Source: Pantoea sp. Mb-10 (lineage in GTDB: Bacteria; Pseudomonadota; Gammaproteobacteria; Enterobacterales; Enterobacteriaceae). From it: DNA of 64,000 nucleotides. Below, one piece after another: positions 55,744 through 64,000 of the stretch (the first letter of the stretch is position 1; every line of letters starts with the position of its first letter). The notes below the pieces were generated by a model that searched no databases, had not been told where the DNA came from, and worked only from the letters and a program-made list of their open reading frames with translations. The stretch is taken from positions 186,001-250,000 of the forward strand of contig NZ_JAJSDX010000004.1 in assembly GCF_021272205.1 (NCBI RefSeq), in the 5' to 3' direction. A program made the translations under genes and the position numbers.

Positions 55744-58077
55744 ATGAAACAAATTCGTCTGCTCGCACAATACTACGTTGACCTGATGGTTAAGCTGGGG
55801 CTGGTGCGCTTCTCCCTGTTGTTGGCTTCCGCGCTGGTTGTGCTGGCCATGGTGGTTCAAATGGCCGTTACCATGGTGCTGCGCGGTCACGTTGAAAGTA
55901 TCGACGTCGTGCGCTCGGTCTTTTTTGGCTTGTTAATCACGCCGTGGGCCGTCTATTTCCTCTCTGTCGTGGTCGATCAGCTGGAAGAGTCACGCCAGCG
56001 GCTGTCGAGGCTGGTTGATAAACTGGAAGAGATGCGCACGCGGGATCTGGAGCTGAATCAGCAGATGAAAGAGACCATCACGCAGCTTAATCAGGAGATT
56101 GCCGATCGTATTAAAGCGGAGCAGGCGCGTGAGCAGGTGATGGATAAGCTGCGTGAAGAGATGGCGCGCCGCGAGCAGGCGCAGATCGAGCTAGAGCAGC
56201 AATCCTCTTTCCTGCGCTCTTTTCTCGATGCCTCGCCCGATCTGGTGTTTTATCGCAACATCGACAAAGAGTTCTCCGGCTGTAATCGCGCCATGGAGCT
56301 ATTAACAGGCATGAGCGAGAAGCAGCTCATTGGCCTGACGCCGCGTGATATTTACGATGAAGAGGCGGCCTCCAAGGTACTGGAAACCGATGAGAAGGTT
56401 TTCCGCCACAACGTCTCGCTGACCTATGAGCAATGGCTACAATATCCTGACGGACGCAAAGCCTGTTTTGAAATCCGCAAAGTCCCGTATTATGACCGTG
56501 TAGGTAAGCGCAGCGGCCTGATGGGCTTTGGACGTGACATTACCGAGCGTAAGCGCTATCAGGACGCGCTGGAGAACGCCAGTCGCGAGAAAACCACGTT
56601 TATCTCTACCATCAGCCACGAGCTGCGTACGCCGCTCAATGGCATCGTTGGATTGAGCCGTATTCTCCTCGATACCGACTTAAATCAGGAGCAGTTGAAG
56701 TACCTGAAGACCATACACGTGTCAGCCATCACGCTGGGCAATATCTTCAACGATGTGATTGAAGTGGACAAAATCGAGCGGCGTAAGGTGCAGCTTGATA
56801 ACCAGCCGCTGGATTTCACCGGCTTTCTGGCCGATCTCGAGAATTTATCGGGCCTGCTGGCACAGCCTAAAGGGCTGAAGTTCGTGATGGCACCTGAGTT
56901 GCCTCTGCCGCATAAAATCACCGCTGACGGCACCCGCCTGCGTCAGATTCTGTGGAATCTGATCGGCAATGCCGTGAAGTTTACCCAGCAGGGCGAAATC
57001 GTTGTCCGCGTGGCTTATCGTCAAGATGAAACGCTGCATTTTGAGGTGCAGGATTCCGGTATGGGGATCCCACAGGAAGAGCAGGACAAAATTTTTGCCA
57101 TGTATTACCAGGTGAAGGATCAGCATGGTGGGAAACCCGCCACCGGAACCGGGATTGGCCTGGCGGTCTCGCGGCGTCTGGCGCAGGCAATGGGCGGCGA
57201 TATCACCGTGAGCAGCGCACCGGGTCAAGGCTCCTGCTTTACGCTGGAGATCAACGCACCGCGCGTCGCCGATGAAATTGAAGACGAGGACCTGGACAAC
57301 GATATGCCGCTGCCCGCGCTGCACGTGCTGCTGGTTGAAGACATTGAGTTGAACGTGATCGTCGCCCGCTCCGTGCTGGAAAAGCTAGGCTGCAGCGTCG
57401 AGGTGGCGATGACGGGCGGAGAGGCACTGGCGATGTTCGATCCGCATGAGTTCGATCTGGTGTTGCTGGATATTCAGTTGCCGGACATGACCGGTTTGGA
57501 CGTGTCACGTGCCATTCATCAACGTCACGCCGGCACAGCGCTGCCGCCGCTGGTGGCGCTGACCGCAAATGTGCTGAAAGATAAAAAAGAGTATCTCGAT
57601 GCGGGCATGGATGATGTGCTGAGTAAGCCGCTGGCGGTGCCCGCGCTAACCGCCATGATCAAAAAGTTTTGGGATGAACAGCCGGAGCCAGCAGCACTTC
57701 CGAACGTGCCCTCAGAAGACACCTCGCGCGGTTTGCTGGACGTGGAGATGCTGGAACAGTATATCGAATTAGTGGGCCCAGGCTTGATTACGCAGAGCCT
57801 GACGATGTTTGAACAGATGATGCCTGGCTATCTGGATGTGCTGGAGTCCAACATGATGGCGCGCGATCAAAAAGGCATTGCAGAAGAGGGGCATAAAATT
57901 AAAGGCGCCGCAGGTTCTGTTGGGCTGCTCCATCTGCAAAAGTTGGCGAAACAGATTCAGTCACCCGAATTGCCCGCGTGGTGGGACAACGTGCAGGAGT
58001 GGATTGATGAGCTAAAGCATGCCTGGCAGCATGATGTGAACGTATTACGTGACTGGGTAGATGCTAAGAAAAAATAA
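55744..58077 (+). CDS. arcB: Aerobic respiration sensor kinase ArcB
   Basis: A 777-residue tripartite sensor kinase with two membrane segments (about residues 23-45 and 56-76), a leucine-zipper/PAS linker, a kinase domain with His292 (Ser-His-Glu-Leu-Arg-Thr-Pro), a receiver with Asp576 (Leu-Leu-Asp-Ile-Gln-Leu-Pro) and a phosphotransfer domain with His717 (Gly-His-Lys-Ile-Lys-Gly). All three phosphorelay residues have the E. coli numbering. It signals quinone redox state to ArcA. The ATG at 55744 gives the E. coli N-terminus; a start at 55711 was rejected. Confidence 0.97.
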   Translation: MKQIRLLAQYYVDLMVKLGLVRFSLLLASALVVLAMVVQMAVTMVLRGHVESIDVVRSVFFGLLITPWAVYFLSVVVDQLEESRQRLSRLVDKLEEMRTRDLELNQQMKETITQLNQEIADRIKAEQAREQVMDKLREEMARREQAQIELEQQSSFLRSFLDASPDLVFYRNIDKEFSGCNRAMELLTGMSEKQLIGLTPRDIYDEEAASKVLETDEKVFRHNVSLTYEQWLQYPDGRKACFEIRKVPYYDRVGKRSGLMGFGRDITERKRYQDALENASREKTTFISTISHELRTPLNGIVGLSRILLDTDLNQEQLKYLKTIHVSAITLGNIFNDVIEVDKIERRKVQLDNQPLDFTGFLADLENLSGLLAQPKGLKFVMAPELPLPHKITADGTRLRQILWNLIGNAVKFTQQGEIVVRVAYRQDETLHFEVQDSGMGIPQEEQDKIFAMYYQVKDQHGGKPATGTGIGLAVSRRLAQAMGGDITVSSAPGQGSCFTLEINAPRVADEIEDEDLDNDMPLPALHVLLVEDIELNVIVARSVLEKLGCSVEVAMTGGEALAMFDPHEFDLVLLDIQLPDMTGLDVSRAIHQRHAGTALPPLVALTANVLKDKKEYLDAGMDDVLSKPLAVPALTAMIKKFWDEQPEPAALPNVPSEDTSRGLLDVEMLEQYIELVGPGLITQSLTMFEQMMPGYLDVLESNMMARDQKGIAEEGHKIKGAAGSVGLLHLQKLAKQIQSPELPAWWDNVQEWIDELKHAWQHDVNVLRDWVDAKKK

Positions 58078-58086
58078 GGGGAGCAG

Positions 58087-58195
58087 AAAAAAAATGACCC
58101 CAGTCGAAACCGGGGTGCGCGAATACTGCGCCAACACCAGGGAAAAAGGCACGGTTGCTGTTATGAGAAGACGTATACAAGAGCAACAGTGTGGT
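58087..58195 (-). ncRNA. arcZ: Small regulatory RNA ArcZ
   Basis: On the minus strand, converging on arcB, the sequence TTTCCCTGGTGTTGGCGCAG is the conserved processed 5' part and seed of ArcZ. It is followed by TATTCGCGCACCCCGG, a hairpin (ACCCCGGT ... ACTGGGGT) and a run of eight T, exactly the ArcZ 3' end. ArcZ is an Hfq-bound RNA that activates rpoS translation and represses flhDC; it lies next to arcB in E. coli too. The 5' end at about 58195 is an estimate from the usual length. Confidence 0.88.
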
Positions 58196-58199
58196 ATTG

Positions 58200-58963
58200 G
58201 TTTACGCTTTCGTATCACTTTAACAAATCCATCTGCGGTTGCGACAAAATTCATTAAAGAGTGTGATGTTGAGCAGCGTTTAAATACAGAAAACATTAAT
58301 TTGCCAACACAGTCAAGCAGGGAATTAATTTCTTGGCCAAATTGCACTGTTTTTGATCAAAAATTCTGAAATCAGCCTGGTTTTACCGCAAACACAAGCA
58401 TGAAAAACTGCCTCATTGTTGTTCCGACGCTGCCGCAGCGCGCGCCGCAAAAATGTGATTTTAATAAGCTGATTTAAAAAGAAAATAACACCATGCAAGC
58501 CGTTTCGCCCAAAACGTTTTGGAAAGTGCGCCTTCAAAGTCCTTATCAAGCGCTGCGATTAGCTTAAAATAGGCTTCGTCAGGAGCCGCTGTTTTGCACC
58601 CGGCGCGGGTTTCTTCATTGCTTTAGTGAATACCTTTGCCTGTAGGAAAGGGGAAACCCGGCCTTAAACCAGAGTTTCATGAGGTAATAGTTAAGGTTTG
58701 CGAAAGCTTCTTTGTGATAGCTATCACTTATAGTTAAGTATGCTATACCGCTTAAAATGATTAATTCCTAGCCATGGAACCGATTCCCTAACTACGGAAG
58801 TGCTTGATGTTAATAGCTCTAATAGAGAAACGACTTGGATGAGATAATCGAATTCACTTTACGTCATTGTAAAGTAAGTGAGCGAATTTATCGTACTGGC
58901 CCAACTTCAGGTGATTGTGACCTGTGTGATTGATTAATGCGGCGACAGGTAAGAGAAAAGGTG
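58200..58963. other. Gap between arcZ and mtgA without elbB
   Basis: About 760 bases with no convincing gene; elbB, which stands here in E. coli, is absent. A perfect 14-base palindrome (GTGATAGCTATCAC) lies at 58714-58727, and a long imperfect inverted repeat (TTCACTTTAC ... GTAAAGTAAGTGA) at about 58852-58882. They may be operator or leader structures for mtgA, or remnants. Confidence 0.4.
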
Positions 58964-59686
58964 ATGCGAAAGAACAAAGGGAAGTTAAGGCAGCGAGTTA
59001 AACGCGTCGTCGTGAAGAGTGCGCTGGTGGTGCTGGGAGTATGGCTCACCGCGTTGGTGCTGTTCGCCTTTTTACCGGTGCCATTCTCAGCGGTGATGAT
59101 GGAGCGCCAGCTGGGCGCCTGGCTCAGTGGCGATATTGGATACGTTGCCCACTCGGATTGGGTCAGCATGGATGAAATTTCTCCGTGGATGGCGTTAGCG
59201 GTCATTGCCTCCGAAGATCAAAAATTCCCTGAGCATTGGGGCTTTGACGTCAACGCTATTCAACAAGTATTGGATAGCGAGGAGGGAGAGCGACTGCGTG
59301 GCGCGTCCACGCTTTCGCAGCAGACGGCAAAAAACCTGTTTCTCTGGGATGGCCGCAGCTGGGTGCGAAAAGGGCTCGAGGCTGGACTGACGGTGGGTCT
59401 GGAAACGGTATGGACTAAGCGCCGTATCTTAACGGTCTATCTGAATATCGCTGAGTTTGGCAATGGCGTATTTGGCGTTGAGGAAGCCTCGCAGCGCTAT
59501 TTCCATAAGCCAGCCAGCCGTCTCACGATTGCGGATGCGGCGCTGTTAGCCGCCGTGTTGCCCAACCCGATTCGCTTCCGTGCCGATGCGCCTTCAGGCT
59601 ACGTTCGCCAGCGCCAGCAGTGGATTATGCGCCAGATGCGTCAGCTAGGCGGCGAGGGATTTCTGGCGCGCTATAAGCTGCACTGA
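58964..59686 (+). CDS. mtgA: Monofunctional peptidoglycan transglycosylase MtgA
   Basis: A 240-residue enzyme that polymerises lipid II into glycan strands. One membrane anchor lies at about residues 18-40. The glycosyltransferase-51 motifs are present: Glu-Asp-Gln-Lys-Phe-Pro-Glu-His (catalytic Glu, about residue 85), Gly-Ala-Ser-Thr-Leu-Ser-Gln-Gln, and Lys-Arg-Ile-Leu-Thr-Val-Tyr-Leu-Asn. The ATG at 58964 was chosen for length and a purine-rich stretch upstream; an in-frame ATG at 58937 is the alternative. Confidence 0.94.
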   Translation: MRKNKGKLRQRVKRVVVKSALVVLGVWLTALVLFAFLPVPFSAVMMERQLGAWLSGDIGYVAHSDWVSMDEISPWMALAVIASEDQKFPEHWGFDVNAIQQVLDSEEGERLRGASTLSQQTAKNLFLWDGRSWVRKGLEAGLTVGLETVWTKRRILTVYLNIAEFGNGVFGVEEASQRYFHKPASRLTIADAALLAAVLPNPIRFRADAPSGYVRQRQQWIMRQMRQLGGEGFLARYKLH

Positions 59687-59691
59687 ACGGC

Positions 59692-59964
59692 CTAATCTTC
59701 GTCAAAACCGGCTTCAAACAGCTCAATGACGGCGGCCAGCGCCTGCGCTTCCTGCGGGCCGCTGGCCTCAATTTCGATATGCCCGCCTTTCGCGGAGTCG
59801 AGCATCAGCAGAGCAATTACGCTGCTGGCTTCCGCTTCTGTACCGGCTTCGTTGCGTAACAATACCTCTGCGTCAAAGCTTTGCACCAATTCAAACAGCT
59901 TCATCGCAGGGCGCGCGTGCATCCCTAATTTATTGCGGATCTCTACGGTTTGTTTCACAGTCAT
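59692..59964 (-). CDS. ptsO: Phosphocarrier protein NPr
   Basis: A 90-residue HPr-like protein of the nitrogen phosphotransferase system. The phosphorylated histidine is His16 in Met-His-Ala-Arg-Pro-Ala. It passes phosphate from PtsP to PtsN. It overlaps rapZ by four bases (ATGA), so the two are coupled. Confidence 0.96.
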   Translation of the reverse strand: MTVKQTVEIRNKLGMHARPAMKLFELVQSFDAEVLLRNEAGTEAEASSVIALLMLDSAKGGHIEIEASGPQEAQALAAVIELFEAGFDED

Positions 59965-60815
59965 GATTTGCGTTTTTCCAGCGTGCGATGGCGAGACTGT
60001 ACGTTTTTTCCACGAGAGCGGAAGTAATCCGCTAACTGCTCGGCAATGTAAACGGAACGGTGTTTACCGCCCGTGCAACCAATCGCGACCGTGAGGTAAC
60101 TGCGGTTGTTCGTTTCCAGCATAGGCAACCACAGTTCCAGGTAGCTGCGCGTCTGGTAGATGAAATTATGCACTTCAGTATGGCGATCGAGGAAAGCGGC
60201 AACCGGGCGATCCAGACCGGTCATCGGGCGCAACTTGGGATCCCAGTGCGGGTTTGGCAGAAAACGCACGTCAAACACGTAATCAGCGTCAATCGGAATA
60301 CCGTGCTTAAAGCCAAAGGACTCAAACACCATGGTAAGCTCGCGCTCACGCTTACCCAGCAGGCGCGTGCGCAGCATCTCGGCCAGTTCATGCACCGACA
60401 TCTCCGAGGTATCGATGATCAGATCGGCACGTGAACGCAGGGGTTCCAGCAGATCGTTCTCTTCATCAATGGCGCTTTCCAGCGACAAATTTTTGCTGGA
60501 GAGCGGGTGCAGGCGACGCGTATCGCTGTAGCGGCGAATCAAGGTGTTGCGATCGGCATCAAGAAACAGCAGCTGCGGTGAAAAGGAGTCAGGCAAATTA
60601 TTCAGTGCGTTTTCAAAAATTTCCGGCGATTCCGGCATGTTACGCACATCAATGCTGACCGCTGCCGAGATGTTTCGCTCGGTTAAGGCATGCGCCAGCT
60701 CCGGTAATAGCACGACCGGCAGATTATCGACACAGTAGAAACCCATATCTTCCAGGGCGCGCAGCGCAACGGATTTTCCTGAGCCTGATCGACCGCTAAC
60801 GATCATCAGCACCAT
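59961..60815 (-). CDS. rapZ: RNase adaptor RapZ
   Basis: A 284-residue protein with a Walker A loop Gly-Arg-Ser-Gly-Ser-Gly-Lys-Ser (residues 8-15) and a C-terminal domain with Gly-Cys-Thr-Gly-Gly-Lys-His-Arg-Ser. In E. coli it binds the small RNA GlmZ and guides RNase E to it, controlling GlmS. It lies in the rpoN operon between ptsN and ptsO. Confidence 0.96.
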   Translation of the reverse strand: MVLMIVSGRSGSGKSVALRALEDMGFYCVDNLPVVLLPELAHALTERNISAAVSIDVRNMPESPEIFENALNNLPDSFSPQLLFLDADRNTLIRRYSDTRRLHPLSSKNLSLESAIDEENDLLEPLRSRADLIIDTSEMSVHELAEMLRTRLLGKRERELTMVFESFGFKHGIPIDADYVFDVRFLPNPHWDPKLRPMTGLDRPVAAFLDRHTEVHNFIYQTRSYLELWLPMLETNNRSYLTVAIGCTGGKHRSVYIAEQLADYFRSRGKNVQSRHRTLEKRKS

Positions 60816-60867
60816 TCCATTTCTCCCGTTTTAAACCGGCACCAGGGCCGGTAAAAGTGTTTGATGC

Positions 60868-61353
60868 TTAAGCGTGATCTTCCTGAGCGTCTGTGATGAT
60901 GGCGTAGAGCTCTTCGTCGCTCTGGGCCGCGCGCAGGCGTCGGCACACCGTTTTATCGGCCAGGCGTTTTGCCACCAGCGAGAGCGTGTGCAAATGGGTT
61001 TTACACTGATCGGCTGGTACGAGCAGCGCGAACAGCAAATCAACGGGTTGATTATCGACGGCATCAAATGCAATTGGCTGGTCAAGGCTGATAAAGACGC
61101 CCACGGCGCGCAGGGTATCCTCTTCCAATTTACCGTGTGGAATAGCAATACCATTTCCGATGCCGGTACTGCCCATGCGTTCGCGGGTCAGAATGGCATC
61201 AAACAGTATCTGGTGGGGCAGATTCAGCTGCTTCGCAGCCAGTTCACTGATAATTTCCAGCGCGCGCTTTTTGCTTTGGCAGTGTACGCCGCTGCGGGTG
61301 CAGTCCAGTGCCAGGACCGAGCTCAATTCCAGTGTTAGATCGTTGTTCATCAT
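60868..61353 (-). CDS. ptsN: Nitrogen-PTS enzyme IIA PtsN
   Basis: A 161-residue EIIA-Ntr. The phosphorylated residue is His73 in Ala-Ile-Pro-His-Gly-Lys. It regulates potassium transport and other processes according to its phosphorylation by NPr. It is two residues shorter at the C-terminus than in E. coli. Confidence 0.96.
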   Translation of the reverse strand: MMNNDLTLELSSVLALDCTRSGVHCQSKKRALEIISELAAKQLNLPHQILFDAILTRERMGSTGIGNGIAIPHGKLEEDTLRAVGVFISLDQPIAFDAVDNQPVDLLFALLVPADQCKTHLHTLSLVAKRLADKTVCRRLRAAQSDEELYAIITDAQEDHA

Positions 61354-61444
61354 CGTTTCACTTGCGAGTTCACAGAGCCGCGGAGCATACCCTTGAGCAG
61401 AAACGCCTGATTGAGCATGCTCCTTGGCGCTTGCGCAGATGACA

Positions 61445-61468
61445 AAACGGGGCGGAAAGCCCGCCCCA
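61445..61468 (-). terminator. Hairpin after hpf
   Basis: On the minus strand GGGGCGG-gctt-CCGCCCC followed by GTTTTG lies about 50 bases past the hpf stop. It is a partial terminator at most, since ptsN is usually read from the same transcript. Confidence 0.55.
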
Positions 61469-61515
61469 TTAATGCTCTAAGTGTCGATCCTGTCGGCACC
61501 CTGCAAGCGTGAAGG

Positions 61516-61803
61516 TTAGTGTTTTTTCAGTTTATCTTTGTGCTTGGTCAGCTGACGGGCCAGTTTATCAATCAACCCGTCAATGGCCGCGTACATGTCT
61601 TCCGCTTCCGATGTGGCGTGCAGCTCCCCGCCGTTGACGTGCAGTGTTGCCTCCGCAATCTGCGTGACCTTTTCCACCTTCAGAACAATATAAACCTGAT
61701 TGATACGATCAAAATAGTGTTCCAGTTTGGCAAATTTGGTATTTACAAATTCACGCAGTGGTTCGGTGATTTCAACATTAAGGCCGGTAAGGTTTAGCTG
61801 CAT
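61516..61803 (-). CDS. hpf: Ribosome hibernation-promoting factor HPF (short form)
   Basis: A 95-residue protein, the length of E. coli short HPF. It binds the 30S decoding centre and favours 100S ribosome dimers together with RMF. It begins Met-Gln-Leu-Asn-Leu-Thr-Gly and keeps the Val-Asn-Gly-Gly-Glu-Leu-His-Ala motif near the middle. It lies directly downstream of rpoN. Confidence 0.96.
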   Translation of the reverse strand: MQLNLTGLNVEITEPLREFVNTKFAKLEHYFDRINQVYIVLKVEKVTQIAEATLHVNGGELHATSEAEDMYAAIDGLIDKLARQLTKHKDKLKKH

Positions 61804-61824
61804 AGGTCTTCCTTCTTCATTCGT

Positions 61825-63258
61825 TCAAACCAACTGTTTACGCTGGTTCGAGGGCGGTATAGACAAAGACTCGCGATATTTAGCAACGGTGCGGCGTGCC
61901 ACCATGATGCCCTGTTCGGATAACATGGAGGTCAGTTTGCTGTCGCTCAAGGGTTTTGCGGGATTTTCCGCAGAGATCAATTTTTTCACCAGCGCGCGTA
62001 TCGCCGTTGAGGAAGCTTCACCTCCGCCTTCGGTATTGACGTGGCTGGAGAAAAAATATTTCAGCTCAAAGATGCCACGCGGACTGTGCAAATATTTTTG
62101 GGTGGTTACGCGTGAAATGGTCGATTCATGCATATCCACCGCTTGCGCGATATCCGCCAGCACCATGGGACGCATAAATTCTTCGCCCTGTTCGAAAAAC
62201 GCCTGCTGTTGTTCGACAATGCAGCGAGTGACTTTCAGCAGCGTGTCATTGCGGCTTTCCAAACTTTTAATAAGCCAGCGGGCTTCTTGTAAATTACTGC
62301 GAATAAACTGGTTGTCGCTGTCGCTGCGCGTTGTCCCGCCCATGGCAGCGTAGTGCTGGTTGATCTTCAAACGAGGCAGACTGTCGGCATTAAGCTCAAC
62401 GGCCCAGCGCTTACCATTCTTCCGCACCAATACATCCGGGATCACATATTCCGGTTCGCTGGTGTTCACGGACTGGCCGGGACGTGGGTCAAGCGACTGA
62501 ATCAGCAGCATCGCCTCTTTGAGCACATCTTCTTTGAGACGCGTCACGCGCATCAGGCTGCGAAAATCGTGGTTGGCCAGTAAATCGAGGTGTTCGCTGA
62601 CGATCAAGCGTGCTTCAGTCAGCATGGGGGCATCACTGGCATACTGCGACAGCTGTACCAGCAGGCAGTCACGCAGATCGCGCGCGCCGACGCCAACCGG
62701 ATCGAAGCGCTGCACGCGCTTCAGCACCGCTTCCACTTCATCAAGCGTTAACGCTTCATCGCCAATACTGTCACAAATCTCTTGTAACGTGACGGTGAGG
62801 TAGCCCGTTTCGTCAATGGCATCCACGATCGAGGTCGCGATAGCGCGGTCGGTGTCGGTGAACGGCGTGAGCTCCACTTGCCACATCAGGTAATCCTGCA
62901 GTGACTGGGTGGTTTCACCCTGATATATCGGCAGCTCGTCGTCCTGATAATCAGTGCCGGTGCCAGAAGGGGTGCCTGCGGTATAGATCTCATCCCACGT
63001 GGCATCGAGCGGCAGCTCATCGGGCATCTCTTTTTGTTCAAGCGCTTCCCGCGTGTCTAACGCATCACTGTCTTTATTTTCGTGCGTGTCAATCTCGTCA
63101 TGCAGATCGGTTTGTTCAAGCAGTGGATTGCTTTCCAGCGCCAGCTGGAGTTCCTGCTGAAGTTCAAGCGTAGAGAGTTGCAGCAAGCGGATTGCCTGCT
63201 GCAACTGGGGCGTCATCGCCAGCTGTTGGCTGAACCTGAGTTGCAAACCTTGCTTCAT
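61825..63258 (-). CDS. rpoN: RNA polymerase sigma-54 factor
   Basis: A 477-residue sigma-54, the E. coli length. Region I is Gln/Leu-rich and interacts with enhancer-binding activators, region II is acidic, and region III holds the core-binding part and the DNA-binding RpoN box Ala-Arg-Arg-Thr-Val-Ala-Lys-Tyr-Arg (about residues 454-462). It directs nitrogen-related and other activator-dependent promoters. Confidence 0.97.
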   Translation of the reverse strand: MKQGLQLRFSQQLAMTPQLQQAIRLLQLSTLELQQELQLALESNPLLEQTDLHDEIDTHENKDSDALDTREALEQKEMPDELPLDATWDEIYTAGTPSGTGTDYQDDELPIYQGETTQSLQDYLMWQVELTPFTDTDRAIATSIVDAIDETGYLTVTLQEICDSIGDEALTLDEVEAVLKRVQRFDPVGVGARDLRDCLLVQLSQYASDAPMLTEARLIVSEHLDLLANHDFRSLMRVTRLKEDVLKEAMLLIQSLDPRPGQSVNTSEPEYVIPDVLVRKNGKRWAVELNADSLPRLKINQHYAAMGGTTRSDSDNQFIRSNLQEARWLIKSLESRNDTLLKVTRCIVEQQQAFFEQGEEFMRPMVLADIAQAVDMHESTISRVTTQKYLHSPRGIFELKYFFSSHVNTEGGGEASSTAIRALVKKLISAENPAKPLSDSKLTSMLSEQGIMVARRTVAKYRESLSIPPSNQRKQLV

Positions 63259-63306
63259 AATCCGGCTTGAGTATCCTAAGCAAACGTCGGGTGTGGGAAC
63301 ACCTTA

Positions 63307-64000
63307 TCAGAGTCTGAACTCTTCACCCAAATAAACCCGCTTAACCTGCTCATCTGCCAGTATTTCGTCTGGCGTGCCGTGCGCGATCAAATGGCCTTGG
63401 CTCACAATATACGCGCGCTCACACACCGCGAGGGTTTCTCGCACGTTATGGTCGGTGATCAAGACGCCAAGCCCGCTGTCGCGCAGATGTTCGATGATCT
63501 TTTTGATATCGATAACCGAAATGGGGTCGACGCCCGCAAAAGGCTCATCCAGCAGAATAAATTTGGGGTTGGCGGCCAGCGCGCGGGCAATCTCAACGCG
63601 ACGGCGTTCGCCACCTGACAGCGCTTGACCCATGCTGTCGCGCAGATGCTGAATGTGAAACTCTTCCATCAGTTCATTGGCGCGGTCTTGCCGTTGTTCT
63701 TCGGTTAAATCTTCCCGCACCTGCAGCACAGCCATTAAGTTGTCGTACACGCTCAACCGGCGGAAAATAGACGCTTCCTGCGGTAAATAACCGATTCCGC
63801 GACGCGCGCGCGCGTGCAGCGGCAGAATACTGATGTCTTCTTCATCAATAACAATGCGCCCGGCATCGCGCGGCACAATGCCTACCACCATGTAAAAGGT
63901 GGTGGTTTTACCCGCCCCGTTTGGACCGAGCAGCCCGACAATCTCACCGGATTTGACCTGCAGGCTCACATCCTCAACTACGCGGCGACCTTTGTAGGCT
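63307..64000 (-). CDS. lptB: Lipopolysaccharide export ATPase LptB (5' end outside)
   Basis: An ABC ATPase of the LptB2FGC complex that drives LPS extraction from the inner membrane. Walker A (Gly-Pro-Asn-Gly-Ala-Gly-Lys-Thr), the ABC signature (Leu-Ser-Gly-Gly-Glu-Arg-Arg) and Walker B (Phe-Ile-Leu-Leu-Asp-Glu-Pro) are present. The frame stays open to the window end, where it reads Ala-Tyr-Lys-Gly-Arg-Arg-Val-Val, so only about the first ten residues are missing. The internal Met at 63969 is not the start. Confidence 0.97.
   Translation of the reverse strand, partial: AYKGRRVVEDVSLQVKSGEIVGLLGPNGAGKTTTFYMVVGIVPRDAGRIVIDEEDISILPLHARARRGIGYLPQEASIFRRLSVYDNLMAVLQVREDLTEEQRQDRANELMEEFHIQHLRDSMGQALSGGERRRVEIARALAANPKFILLDEPFAGVDPISVIDIKKIIEHLRDSGLGVLITDHNVRETLAVCERAYIVSQGHLIAHGTPDEILADEQVKRVYLGEEFRL

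Noticed and set aside
55600..55890. Minus-strand frame of 96 codons overlapping the start of arcB
   Set aside because: The tail looks protein-like, but most of it is antisense to the arcB N-terminus and it is Gln/His-rich shadow sequence.
58045..58369. Small open frames on both strands past arcB
   Set aside because: They coincide with ArcZ and its promoter region and show no protein features.

Overview
This window is a piece of a gammaproteobacterial chromosome of the Enterobacterales. Gene content, gene order and protein sequences (groESL-yjeI-epmB-efp, degS-degQ-zapG-zapE-rplM-rpsI-sspAB, arcB-mtgA-npr-rapZ-ptsN-hpf-rpoN-lptB) are close to but not identical with Escherichia coli, and suggest a Pantoea/Erwinia-like member of the Erwiniaceae. 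The genus is an inference.

Positions 1-29611 are the right-hand part of an integrative conjugative element (ICE) of the SPI-7/PAPI-1/PFGI-1/ICEHin1056 class (GI-type, MPF_G transfer system). It ends at the 3' end of a tRNA-Phe gene (29612-29687). From left to right it holds: a compact type IV secretion operon (2-12655; VirB8-, VirB9- and VirB10-like proteins, a lipoprotein, the TraC/VirB4 ATPase, TraU-like and TraG-like proteins) closed by a small opposed membrane-protein gene; an integrase-domain gene (13882); an A+T-rich cargo cassette with a three-gene ubiquitin-like conjugation operon (multi-ubiquitin protein, E1/ThiF-like enzyme, small Cys/His protein) facing a HTH/ImmA-metalloprotease regulatory pair (14766-18518); an accessory operon with structured leaders (an unknown gene and an ArdC-like antirestriction gene, 18541-20299); a TraI_2-type relaxase-like gene that appears to lack its catalytic histidines (20428); a tyrosine recombinase (21989); and a second A+T-rich cargo cassette, a three-gene DNA methylation/restriction operon (23522-29094). 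The other end of the ICE lies outside the window.

Positions 29612-64000 are core chromosome. First comes the pheU-like locus with dicD-dsbD-aspA, fxsA, groES-groEL behind a clear sigma-32 promoter, yjeI, and the complete EF-P modification set epmB-efp-epmA with an entericidin gene between. A synteny break relative to E. coli joins epmA to degS. The degS-degQ-zapG-zapE-rplM-rpsI-sspA-sspB block follows. At the place where E. coli has gltBD there is instead an enlarged, 1843-residue glutamate-synthase-like large subunit followed by a CysJ-like diflavin reductase, and no gltD. Then come arcB, the small RNA ArcZ on the opposite strand, mtgA (elbB is missing between them), and the nitrogen-PTS/rpoN cluster up to a truncated lptB.

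The most interesting item is the ubiquitin-like operon with its divergent HTH/ImmA pair, which resembles the regulatory layout of some anti-phage systems. Next are the GltB-like/CysJ-like pair, the motif-deficient relaxase homologue, and the terminator-containing leader in front of the accessory operon.
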